From Butyricicoccus porcorum (GTDB lineage: Bacteria > Bacillota > Clostridia > Oscillospirales > Butyricicoccaceae), in NCBI RefSeq assembly GCF_002157465.1, contig NZ_NHOC01000001.1, positions 124,001 to 188,000 of the forward strand: 64,000 nt of DNA. Direction: 5' to 3'. The notes below the pieces were generated by a model. That model saw only the letters and a program-made list of their open reading frames with translations. It was not told the DNA's origin and ran no database searches. Each line of letters opens with the position of its first letter. Position 1 is the first letter of the stretch. This document shows positions 52,116-59,432 of the stretch, one piece after another. The translations under genes were made by a program, and so were the position numbers.

Positions 52116-52911
52116 GACGTTCCTCCCCAAGCCGCTGCCGGACTGCCTCATACAGCAGCACCGCGGCGGCGGCGGATGCATTGAGTGAATTTACCTTGCC
52201 CTTCATCGGGATGCTCACGATAAAATCACATTTATCATGTACAATGCGGCTCAGACCATTGCCCTCCGAACCGATGACAATTGCCGCTGCACCTGCAAAA
52301 TCCGCTTCATACAGCTGCTTGTCACCGCCTGCATCTGCACCGAACACCCACACGCCATTTTCCTTGAGTTCATCAATGGCAGCGGCAAGATTGGTAACAC
52401 GCGCCACACCGATGTGTTCAATTGCTCCGGCAGATGCCTTTGCAGCAGTTGCCGTCAGGCCGACCGAACGGCGTTTCGGAATAACCACACCGTGGGCACC
52501 TGCGGTTTCGGCTGAGCGGATGACTGCACCCAGATTATGTGGGTCAGTCAGGCCGTCACACACCAAAATCAGCGGCTGTTCCCCGCGGTCGCGTGCGACC
52601 TGCAAAATATCATCTATCGATACATATTCATGTGCCGCCGCCTGTGCGATGACGCCCTGATGCACGCCGGTTTCGCTCATCGCGTCCAGTTTGCGCCGGT
52701 CAACCTGTGTGACAACTGCACCGGACTTTTTTGCCAGGGCAATGATATCCGCCATGCGCCCATTCTGGTCAGGTGCGACGAACAATTTATCCACGGTCCT
52801 GCCTGCGCGAAGCAGCTCCATGACCGCATTTCTGCCCTCATACAGCGTGGTTTCACGTTCTTCCTCACGCGCCGGGCGTTTCTGATAAGTTTTCTTGTTT
52901 TTTTGGCTCAT
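52108..52911 (-). CDS. rlmB: 23S rRNA (guanosine-2'-O)-methyltransferase, RlmB/TrmH family
   Basis: SPOUT-fold enzyme that methylates 23S rRNA (RlmB targets G2251). 267 residues. A short basic N-terminus is followed by the substrate-binding domain (TLYEGRNAVMELLRAGRTVD, about residues 21-40) and the catalytic knot: LVCDGLTDPHNLGAVIRSAE, IVIGSEGNGLSRIV and SIPMKGKVNSLNASAAAAV, the three SPOUT motifs. The stop overlaps the start of the acidic repeat gene, so the two are probably translated from one mRNA. The exact rRNA target is inferred from family similarity. Confidence 0.92.
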   Translation of the reverse strand: MSQKNKKTYQKRPAREEERETTLYEGRNAVMELLRAGRTVDKLFVAPDQNGRMADIIALAKKSGAVVTQVDRRKLDAMSETGVHQGVIAQAAAHEYVSIDDILQVARDRGEQPLILVCDGLTDPHNLGAVIRSAETAGAHGVVIPKRRSVGLTATAAKASAGAIEHIGVARVTNLAAAIDELKENGVWVFGADAGGDKQLYEADFAGAAAIVIGSEGNGLSRIVHDKCDFIVSIPMKGKVNSLNASAAAAVLLYEAVRQRLGEERHG

Positions 52912-53197
52912 GCGATCTTCTCCATACCGTCAATTTCAGATGATATCAGTATAACACAAATCCGCTGTGCCTGACAGCAAAAAAACAAAGTTCCTTGCGG
53001 TTTCCGGTATTTTCCGCGGGAATGTCGAACGGGCACGAAAAAAGCGGGTGCAATCCATGCGCCTGCCTGTCCGCCGGTTCAGCTGTCATATTCGTAGATT
53101 CGATGGATTTCGCCCTCGCGCATGCGCTCTTTGCAATCTGTTTGAAGATTGTGCTCATTTTTCATCCGCCCCGACAGTGTACCATATTTTTCCGCAC
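52912..53197. other. Intergenic stretch between rlmB and the aspartokinase terminator
   Basis: Contains the upstream region of rlmB (TATACT at about 52949-52954 on the minus strand, without a convincing -35). A 28-codon minus-strand frame (53079-53165) has its purine-rich site too close to the ATG. Nothing else is supported. Confidence 0.4.
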
Positions 53198-53230
53198 AAA
53201 AAACCGGCTTCCCGTTTGCTGGGAAGCCGG
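53198..53230 (-). terminator. Terminator of the threonine-branch operon
   Basis: Perfect 10-bp stem CCGGCTTCCC / GGGAAGCCGG and TTTTTT on the minus strand. Confidence 0.9.
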
Positions 53231-53250
53231 ATCAAGCGATGTAGAAAAAA

Positions 53251-54456
53251 TCAATCGAAGAACTTGTCGTGTACGGCACGGACAGCGCGCTGTGCGTCCT
53301 CCTCATCAATCAGGACGGAAATCTTGATTTCAGAGGTGGAAATCATGCGGATGTTGATCTGTGCATTGGACAGTGCCTCGAACATCTTCGCAGCAACGCC
53401 GGAGTTGGATGCCATACCTGCGCCGACGATGGAGACCTTTGCAATCTTGGACTCATAGGTGATGCTGTCGCAATGCAGCTTGTCCTTGTTCTCCTCGAGC
53501 AGACGGACAGTCTCATCCAGCTGGCCTCTGGATACAGTGAAGCTGATATCCTTGGTGTTGTTGCGTCCGATGGACTGAAGGATAATGTCAATGTTGATCT
53601 TGTTCTTTGCCAGCAGGGAGAACAGACGGAATGCCTTCCCCGGCTCATCCGGCAGGCCCATAACGGCAATGCGGGCTACGTCCTTATCGCAGGCAACACC
53701 GCTGATAATCATCTTTTCCACAGAAGTAACCTCCTTGACTTTGGTTCCGGGATTTCTCGTGAGGCTGGAGACAACCTCAAGGTCAATGTTGTATTTCTTC
53801 GCCATTTCAACCGAACGGTTGTGCAGAACCTGTGCGCCCAGCGTCGCAAGCTCCAGCATTTCGTCGTATGTGATTTCATCGAGCTTCTTTGCGCCCGGAA
53901 CAACACGCGGGTCAGCGGTATATACGCCGTCAACGTCGGTATAAATCTGGCACAGATCTGCATGCAGTGCTGCCGCAATCGCAACAGCTGTCGTGTCCGA
54001 ACCGCCGCGGCCGAGCGTCGTAATGCTGTCGTGGCTGTTGATGCCCTGGAAACCTGCGACGATAACAATGCGGTTTCTGTCGAGCAGGCTCTGGATACGC
54101 TCCGGTCTGACGGTGCGGATGCGGGACGAGCCATAGTTCAGGTCGGTCTTGATGCCAGCCTGCCAGCCGGTCAGGCTGGTTGCATGGAAGCCGAGCTTAT
54201 TGATCGCCATTGCCAGCAGAGCCATGGAAATCTGTTCGCCTGCGCTCAGCAGGACATCCATTTCACGTGCCGGCGGGTTATCTGTGATTTCTGCGGCCTT
54301 TTCAATGAAATCATCGGTGGTGTCGCCCTGTGCGGATACGACAACAACAACCTGATTTCCAGCCTGTGCCGTCTTGGTTACAATATCGGCAACATTGAAA
54401 ATACGCTCGGTGTTCGCAACCGACGTACCGCCGAATTTCTGCACAATTAAAGCCAT
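53251..54456 (-). CDS. lysC: Aspartate kinase
   Basis: Phosphorylates aspartate, the entry step to lysine, threonine and methionine. 401 residues. MALIVQKFGGTSVANTERIF starts the kinase domain with KFGGTSV; LSAGEQISMALLAMAI, FQGINSHDSITTLGRGGSDT and DVDGVYTADPRVVPGAKKLD complete it. Two ACT domains follow (VIISGVACDKDVARIAVMGL and ITYESKIAKVSIVGAGMASN), so feedback by lysine and/or threonine is expected. ATG 54456 has GGAGGAA ahead; the long upstream extension of the frame is not family-like. Last gene of the ACT-hom-thrB-ask operon, 112 bp after thrB. Confidence 0.95.
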   Translation of the reverse strand: MALIVQKFGGTSVANTERIFNVADIVTKTAQAGNQVVVVVSAQGDTTDDFIEKAAEITDNPPAREMDVLLSAGEQISMALLAMAINKLGFHATSLTGWQAGIKTDLNYGSSRIRTVRPERIQSLLDRNRIVIVAGFQGINSHDSITTLGRGGSDTTAVAIAAALHADLCQIYTDVDGVYTADPRVVPGAKKLDEITYDEMLELATLGAQVLHNRSVEMAKKYNIDLEVVSSLTRNPGTKVKEVTSVEKMIISGVACDKDVARIAVMGLPDEPGKAFRLFSLLAKNKINIDIILQSIGRNNTKDISFTVSRGQLDETVRLLEENKDKLHCDSITYESKIAKVSIVGAGMASNSGVAAKMFEALSNAQINIRMISTSEIKISVLIDEEDAQRAVRAVHDKFFD

Positions 54457-54568
54457 GTGCTGTGTTCCTCCTATCGGTTTTCCCGCGCCGCGCGCGGGTC
54501 GGGATTCTATAGAACGCTGTGTGCGTTGCATACCTCTGCCATACACACAGGGTTTCTGACAAATGAAA

Positions 54569-55462
54569 TTATTCCGTCTGTGTGACGGTTGCGCCGACCT
54601 CATCACATGCCAGCAGCACCGGTGTCCAGTCAGGGAAACGGTCGGCAAAATACATGCAGGCACGGCTGTAATAGGTTTTATCCTCCTTGTCGACCATCGT
54701 AATGATGGTCGGGCCTGCACCGGACAGGAATGCGCCGAGGGCGCCCAGTCCCTTTGCACTGCGCACAACCTCTTCGCCGTTCGGAATCAGGCCGAAGCGA
54801 TACGGCTGATGCAGGCAGTCGCCGACCGCAACACGCAGGTTATGCAGGTCACCTGTGACCAGCGAGCCGGTCAGCAGTGCCGCACGCGACAGATTGAAGA
54901 CGGCGTCGTGATGCGGGATGGTTTTGGGCAGCGCGCCGCGCGCCTTTTCGGTGGACAGCTCAAAGTTCGGGATGAATGCGACAAAATCCACTTTGTCCGC
55001 AATCGGGACGCGCACGCTCCACACCTTGCCATATTCCAGCAATGCGGTACAAAAGCCGCCGAGAATGGCCGGCGTAGAGTTGTCCGGATGTCCTTCGATG
55101 GCTGCCGCGAGATCAATGATGTTTTCCTGATGCAGCGGGCCGCCGAGCAGTGCATTGGCACCCAGCAATCCGGCAACCGTGCAGGCAGAGGAGGAACCGA
55201 GTCCGCGTGTCTGCGGAATGCTGCAATCCTCAATCAGCCGCAGGCCGGGCATCGGCTTGCCGCAGATGTCATAAACGCGCTTGGCGCACTGGTAAACCAG
55301 ATTGGTCTCATCATTCGGAATGCGTTCGCCTCCCGTGGCGGAAATGTCGATGCAGTCGCATTCCTCCATAGAAAAGCGGTTATAGAGATTGAGCGCAATG
55401 CCAATCGAATCGAAGCCCGGGCCCATATTTGCGCTCGTTGCGGGGACAGTTACAGTAATCAT
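54569..55462 (-). CDS. thrB: Homoserine kinase
   Basis: GHMP-family kinase that phosphorylates homoserine on the way to threonine. 297 residues. MITVTVPATSANMGPGFDSI is the N-terminal GHMP motif 1; TRGLGSSSACTVAGLLGANA holds the ATP-binding GLGSSSA (motif 2); LSGAGPTIITMVDKED is motif 3. It starts 7 bp after homoserine dehydrogenase copy 2, which fits a threonine operon. Threonine synthase (thrC) is not in the window. Confidence 0.96.
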   Translation of the reverse strand: MITVTVPATSANMGPGFDSIGIALNLYNRFSMEECDCIDISATGGERIPNDETNLVYQCAKRVYDICGKPMPGLRLIEDCSIPQTRGLGSSSACTVAGLLGANALLGGPLHQENIIDLAAAIEGHPDNSTPAILGGFCTALLEYGKVWSVRVPIADKVDFVAFIPNFELSTEKARGALPKTIPHHDAVFNLSRAALLTGSLVTGDLHNLRVAVGDCLHQPYRFGLIPNGEEVVRSAKGLGALGAFLSGAGPTIITMVDKEDKTYYSRACMYFADRFPDWTPVLLACDEVGATVTQTE

Positions 55463-55469
55463 CAGCAGG

Positions 55470-56684
55470 TTACAGCAGGCGCATGCAGCCGGTTACCGAA
55501 CCGAGTGCCGCAGCCTTCTCCTTCATTTCTGCCGTTGTGCATTCTGCCGTGATGCAGGCAGCCTCTTCGCCGGTCTTTGCGGCCTTGAGCATATCGCAGC
55601 CCGGGAAGGTATCAATCAGGCGCTTTGCCGCATCTGCACCCTCCAGGCGGACATACCAGCGGGATGCAAAGCTGTCCAGCGGGCGCACCAGGTTTTTGCT
55701 GCCATCGCCCCAGCTGACCATGCGGCGGTGCTCATTGTGGCGGGCACAGTCGATGATATCCGCGACAACAGCGGAAGCGGTTGCCAGCTTACCGGCACCC
55801 TGTCCATAGAACATGGCATCACCCAGCATGTCGCCGGTGATGAGAATCGCATTGAATACGTCATCGACATCCGCCAGCGGGCTCTTTTTGGAGACCAGAT
55901 GCGGTGCGACAAAGGCATAAATGCTGCCGTCCTCATTGAGTACGGCACGGCCGAGCAGCTTGACCACGCAATCCGCCTGTGCGGCATAGCTGACATCCTC
56001 CAGCGTAATTTTGGAAATGCCTTCGGTCTCGACATATTCCGGATGGATGTGGTCGCCATAGGCGATGTCGGACAGAATGCAGATTTTGCGGCAGGCGTCA
56101 ATGCCGTCTACATCCGCTGCCGGATTTGCCTCGGCATAGCCCTTCTCCTGCGCTTCCTTCAGCGCGGTTTCAAAGGTCAGGCCCGCGTCAATCATACGGG
56201 TCAGGATGTAGTTGGTTGTGCCGTTGAGAATGCCGGTGACATGCGTCATATGGTTTGCCGTCAGGCATTGCAGCATCGGGCGGATGATCGGGATACCGCC
56301 GCCGACAGATGCCTCAAACATATAATTGACGCCGCTCTCCTTTGCAATATTGAGCAGCTCCGCGCCATGCGTGGCGACGAGCTCCTTGTTGGAGGTGACA
56401 ACATGCTTTCCGGCAAGCAGGCAGCGCTTGGTAAATTCATATGCTGCGCCCTTGCCGCCCATTGTCTCCGCGACAATGCTGACCTCCGGGTCATTTTCAA
56501 TGATAGAAAAATCCTTGATAAATTTCTCCTGATGCGGTGCATCCGGGAAATCCCTCAGATCGAGGATATATTTTACTTCAATGGCATCCCGCGCATTTTT
56601 GGCAACTACGTCCGCATTGCGGTCGAGCACCTCATATACGCCGGAACCCACTGTGCCGAATCCCATAATTGCGGCCTTAAACAT
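55470..56684 (-). CDS. hom: Homoserine dehydrogenase (copy 2)
   Basis: Second homoserine dehydrogenase (404 aa), 22 codons shorter than copy 1. The motifs MGFGTVGSGVYEVL, TSNKELVATHG (lysine), GILNGTTNYILTRM, YAEANPAADVDGIDACRK and GQGAGKLATASAVVADI are all present. The C-terminal 70 residues (SRWYVRLEGADAAKRLIDTF, SVTGCMRLL) look like a reduced ACT-like region, not the full ACT of copy 1. The gene just upstream encodes a separate ACT protein, which might supply regulation. GGAGGAAAACC precedes the ATG at 56684. Confidence 0.94.
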   Translation of the reverse strand: MFKAAIMGFGTVGSGVYEVLDRNADVVAKNARDAIEVKYILDLRDFPDAPHQEKFIKDFSIIENDPEVSIVAETMGGKGAAYEFTKRCLLAGKHVVTSNKELVATHGAELLNIAKESGVNYMFEASVGGGIPIIRPMLQCLTANHMTHVTGILNGTTNYILTRMIDAGLTFETALKEAQEKGYAEANPAADVDGIDACRKICILSDIAYGDHIHPEYVETEGISKITLEDVSYAAQADCVVKLLGRAVLNEDGSIYAFVAPHLVSKKSPLADVDDVFNAILITGDMLGDAMFYGQGAGKLATASAVVADIIDCARHNEHRRMVSWGDGSKNLVRPLDSFASRWYVRLEGADAAKRLIDTFPGCDMLKAAKTGEEAACITAECTTAEMKEKAAALGSVTGCMRLL

Positions 56685-56716
56685 CGTGGTTTTCCTCCTT
56701 TTTTGTCAACAGACGG

Positions 56717-57160
56717 TCACTCTCTTGCCAGAATCTCCATGCGGGCGACACCGGAAATCGACATAATTTCTGCCATCAGCTGTTCGACCGAACGATCCAT
56801 GCCGCCGGTGCGCGCGGCGATGGTCACGGCAGCCTGCCCGTTGACGGGGATGGACTGGTTGATGGTCAGGATATTCGCCCCCGAACGGGCAAATACCGAC
56901 AGAATGCCGGACAGCACGCCTGCCCGGTCAGAAACCATCAGACTGAACGTGATGATGCTCTGTGTTGCCGCTTCAAACAGCGGCTTGATGCCGTCCTTAT
57001 ATTTATAATATGCGCTGCGGCTGAGTCCGACCTTCTGGGTGGCTTCGCCGACGGTGCGGATCTCCCCGCTTTGCAGACAGCGGTTTGCCTGCGCGACCTT
57101 GAGAAATACCTCCGGCAGCAGGGATGCTTCCACAATATAATATTTCGGCTGCTGTTCCAA
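56717..57160 (-). CDS. ACT domain protein of the PheB/UPF0735 family
   Basis: 147-residue regulatory protein. The N-terminal half (YYIVEASLLPEVFLKVAQAN, VGEATQKVGLSRSAYYKYKD) has a helix-turn-helix-like segment GEATQKVGLSRSAYYKY; the C-terminal half is an ACT domain (SLMVSDRAGVLSGILSVFAR, ILTINQSIPVNGQAAVTIAA). This is the family often placed at the head of threonine operons in Firmicutes. It could bind an amino acid and affect the adjacent enzymes or their transcription (inference). First gene of the operon, behind the promoter at 57241-57270. Confidence 0.92.
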   Translation of the reverse strand: MEQQPKYYIVEASLLPEVFLKVAQANRCLQSGEIRTVGEATQKVGLSRSAYYKYKDGIKPLFEAATQSIITFSLMVSDRAGVLSGILSVFARSGANILTINQSIPVNGQAAVTIAARTGGMDRSVEQLMAEIMSISGVARMEILARE

Positions 57161-57240
57161 TTGCCTGCGGCTCCTTTCGTGACGGGTTTCACTCCGCCGT
57201 GTCTTTCTCTGAAAAACATTTGTTTTTGTGCAGCAACGAT

Positions 57241-57270
57241 ATCATACCACAAAAGACGAAGGCATTGCAA
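57241..57270 (-). promoter_or_regulatory. Sigma-A promoter of the threonine-branch operon
   Basis: Minus strand: TTGCAA, 18 nt, TATGAT, leaving a leader of about 75 nt without an obvious T-box or terminator. The stretch 57271-57482 holds no supported gene. Confidence 0.7.
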
Positions 57271-57484
57271 CCCTTTTTCCCGTAAAAAGTCGATGTTTTT
57301 TGGAGAAATCACGACAGAATGTACTTTCCGGGAACAATTTCTGATTTCCCGCACACGGTATGAAACCGGCTCCCTACGCCGGAGCGGAAGGAGCCGTCTG
57401 TTTTTATGCTGTTATTTCTTTTTCCATTCCACATACCGCAGGGGCCGCGGAAAAGTCCGCACCTCCCCCCCCTCGGCGCAAAAA

Positions 57485-57518
57485 AACGCGCCGCAGAAGT
57501 TCCCTCCCGCAGCGCGTT
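57485..57518 (-). terminator. Terminator of the Mrp gene
   Basis: Minus strand AACGCGC / GCGCGTT outer stem with an inner TGCGG/CTGCG pairing, then TTTTTTG. Confidence 0.75.
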
Positions 57519-57538
57519 CCTGTCCGTTTTTTATTGAC

Positions 57539-58351
57539 TTACAGCTTTGCAATCTTATCGCATGCCTTCGACAGATCAGGCAGCTGTGCGTCCTCCAGCG
57601 TACCGGCATCGCAGGCGGCAGCCAGTGCCGGGTCAATCGGCAGCTTTGCCAGGACATCCAGCTTGTGCTCCTGTGCGATTTCTTCCACATGGCTCTCGCC
57701 GAAGACAGAAATCTTTTTGCCACAGTCCGGGCACTGAATATAGCTGTAGTTTTCAATGATGCCGAGAATCGGGATCTCCATCATTTCCGCCATCTTGACC
57801 GCCTTGGTGACAACCTGAGAAACCAGCTCCTGTGGGGAAGTCATGACAACAATGCCATCGACCGGCAGGGACTGGAACACCGTCAGCGGAACATCGCCCG
57901 TTCCGGGAGGCATATCGACAAACATATAGTCAATGTCCTTCCAGATGATATCCGTCCAGAACTGCTGTACTGCACCGGCGATGATCGGCCCGCGCCAGAT
58001 GACCGGGTCGCTCGCGTTTTCCATCAGCAGGTTGATCGAACAGACATCAATACCGGTTTTGGTCGCCATCGGGAACACGCCCTCTTCGGTCGCACCCAGC
58101 GTACCGGTCAGGCCAAAGCCCTTCGGGATGGACGGTCCAGTGATATCCGCGTCAAGAATCGCGCAGTGTGCGCCGCGGCGCTGCATGGCAATCGCCAGCA
58201 TGGACGTACACAAGCTCTTGCCGACACCGCCCTTGCCGCTGACAACGCCGATCACCTTGCGGATGCTGGACAGCGGATGCGGAGCCTTGAGCAGGGACTC
58301 CGGCTCGCCGCAGCTTCCGCCGCAGCTCTCGCAGTCATGATTACAGCCCAT
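57539..58351 (-). CDS. mrp: Mrp/NBP35-type iron-sulfur cluster carrier ATPase
   Basis: P-loop ATPase (270 aa) that carries Fe-S clusters to client proteins. The N-terminus MGCNHDCESCGGSCGEPESL is Cys-rich, as in NBP35/ApbC homologues of anaerobes; VIGVVSGKGGVGKSLCTSML is the deviant Walker A (about residues 31-50). DADITGPSIPKGFGL, YMFVDMPPGTGDVPLTVF and IENYSYIQCPDCGKK (the CxxC cluster-binding site) are present. ATG 58351 with AAAAGGAG ahead. Single gene. Confidence 0.93.
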   Translation of the reverse strand: MGCNHDCESCGGSCGEPESLLKAPHPLSSIRKVIGVVSGKGGVGKSLCTSMLAIAMQRRGAHCAILDADITGPSIPKGFGLTGTLGATEEGVFPMATKTGIDVCSINLLMENASDPVIWRGPIIAGAVQQFWTDIIWKDIDYMFVDMPPGTGDVPLTVFQSLPVDGIVVMTSPQELVSQVVTKAVKMAEMMEIPILGIIENYSYIQCPDCGKKISVFGESHVEEIAQEHKLDVLAKLPIDPALAAACDAGTLEDAQLPDLSKACDKIAKL

Positions 58352-58510
58352 AATAGTCAACTCCTTTTCGTTATGCCGCCGTTTGTTCAAAAAAGCGGCT
58401 GTGAACTTCCATAATACTATGTGCCGTAATATTATACCACATTCGTCCGCATTTGCAAGACGGCGTGCAGGAATCCTGTCCAATATAGGCTCCATCTTTT
58501 AGCTGCATAA

Positions 58511-58543
58511 AAAACGAGACGGCCAAAGCCGTCTCGAAAAAAG
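58511..58543. terminator. Bidirectional terminator after the type III toxin
   Basis: CGAGACGGC / GCCGTCTCG with a 4-nt loop and A/T tracts on both sides (TTTTTT on the minus strand). Confidence 0.85.
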
Positions 58544-58593
58544 TCTAACTTTGAGGGGTCACCTTATATCCGGTCGCCTTTTCATTTCATCCT

Positions 58594-59082
58594 CTATGGT
58601 TCTGCGGAGGATTCTATGCCTAAAATATCATGAAAATATTTCAGTGTTGGATATCGATACCGTCTGGAAAACTCTCTCGGATGCAGGAGTTGTGTTCCTT
58701 TCATGTGATTGACATAATCATCTATATACTTACTCATCTGATTGACAATCTTCACAATGTTGGTTCGTGTTTCCTTATATTCGTCATTATCAACCAGAGC
58801 CGCCGAGTTATCTATGTATTCCAGCTTTTGTATCAAAACAAGTTTTGTATAATCCAGCCCCGACCGCGTTGATTTTGAACGCTGCGTACCAGAAAACAAA
58901 AATGCATGATTATGATGAATAGAAGAACGAAATGGAATGCTGATGATATAATCTTCGTGCGTATCGATTAAGAGGCATGCATATGGCCTCGCATGTTTGT
59001 GCATAAACTCCGGATATAAAGACGAAGGGTAATCATCCACAAATTGTTGGGATAATAAACGAACATCTACATCAAATTCCAT
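58594..59082 (-). CDS. Type III toxin (ToxN/TenpN/CptN-like endoribonuclease)
   Basis: 162 residues, matching the size of ToxN-group toxins, which cut RNA and are held inactive by a repeat RNA made just upstream. Readable blocks: HARPYACLLIDTHEDYIISI (a KPY/RPY-x-G-like first strand), PFRSSIHHNHAFLF, SKSTRSGLDYTKLVLIQK and NIVKIVNQMSKYIDDYVNHM. Similarity is judged from memory of TenpN/CptN proteins and, above all, from the gene layout: promoter, direct repeats, terminator, then toxin. The ATG at 59082 sits 20 bases after the terminator. It is much more AT-rich than its neighbours, a sign of transfer. It could still be a different toxin family. Confidence 0.7.
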   Translation of the reverse strand: MEFDVDVRLLSQQFVDDYPSSLYPEFMHKHARPYACLLIDTHEDYIISIPFRSSIHHNHAFLFSGTQRSKSTRSGLDYTKLVLIQKLEYIDNSAALVDNDEYKETRTNIVKIVNQMSKYIDDYVNHMKGTQLLHPREFSRRYRYPTLKYFHDILGIESSAEP

Positions 59083-59102
59083 TTTTTGACACTTCCTGAT
59101 AC

Positions 59103-59283
59103 AAAAAACGAGAGAGCCGAGAAATCAGCTCTCTCGCACTTGTCTTCGCCCGGTCAATTTTTATTTTACCGACGAGTCAGAACCGTCACTCGTCATCTTC
59201 GCGCGGTCAGTTTTTATTTTACCGACGAGTCAGAACCGTCACTCGTCATCTTCTGGCGAAGGAAGTTTTTCAACCTCTTTTGT
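59103..59283 (-). ncRNA. Type III antitoxin repeat RNA
   Basis: Transcribed from the promoter at 59290-59318. It contains a degenerate partial unit (about 59250-59270), two full 53-nt repeats (59197-59249 and 59144-59196), and an intrinsic terminator (CGAGAGAGC/GCTCTCTCG and TTTTTT, 59103-59136) directly before the toxin gene. Limited read-through of this terminator would give toxin mRNA, as in toxIN. Each repeat contains GACGAGTGACGG/GACTCGTC, which can form a hairpin, followed by an A-rich tail (GGTAAAATAAAAA). Confidence 0.7.
59144..59249 (-). repeat. Two 53-nt direct repeats of the antitoxin RNA
   Basis: Units start at 59144 and 59197 (plus-strand CTTCGC) and differ at only three positions. 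A third, broken copy follows from 59250. No spacers lie between the units, so this is not CRISPR. Confidence 0.85.
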
Positions 59284-59289
59284 ATTATT

Positions 59290-59318
59290 ATTATATGATG
59301 AATTCTCAAAAAAATCAA
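59290..59318 (-). promoter_or_regulatory. Promoter of the type III antitoxin RNA
   Basis: Minus strand: TTGATT, 17 nt, TATAAT. Confidence 0.8.
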
Positions 59319-59359
59319 TAGCTTTAAAAGTTTTTCCATTTGATTGCACGCATTCTCAC

Positions 59360-59389
59360 TTGCCAAACCGCCCGGTTTTGGGGTATGCT
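59360..59389 (+). promoter_or_regulatory. Sigma-A promoter of the ABC exporter gene
   Basis: TTGCCA, 18 nt, TATGCT. The -10 box includes the in-frame ATG at 59385, which argues against that ATG as the start. Confidence 0.6.
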
Positions 59390-59432
59390 AAAAGCTGCCA
59401 AAAAAAATCTGATCGAAAGGACGCGATATCCC

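Noticed and set aside
53079-53165. 28-codon minus-strand frame (MKNEHNLQTDCKERM...)
   Set aside because: The GGGGCGG site abuts the ATG and no promoter or terminator fits; could be chance.
59144-59249. Repeats considered as a degenerate CRISPR
   Set aside because: Units are back to back with no unique spacers and no cas genes nearby; the terminator and toxin gene fit a type III antitoxin.
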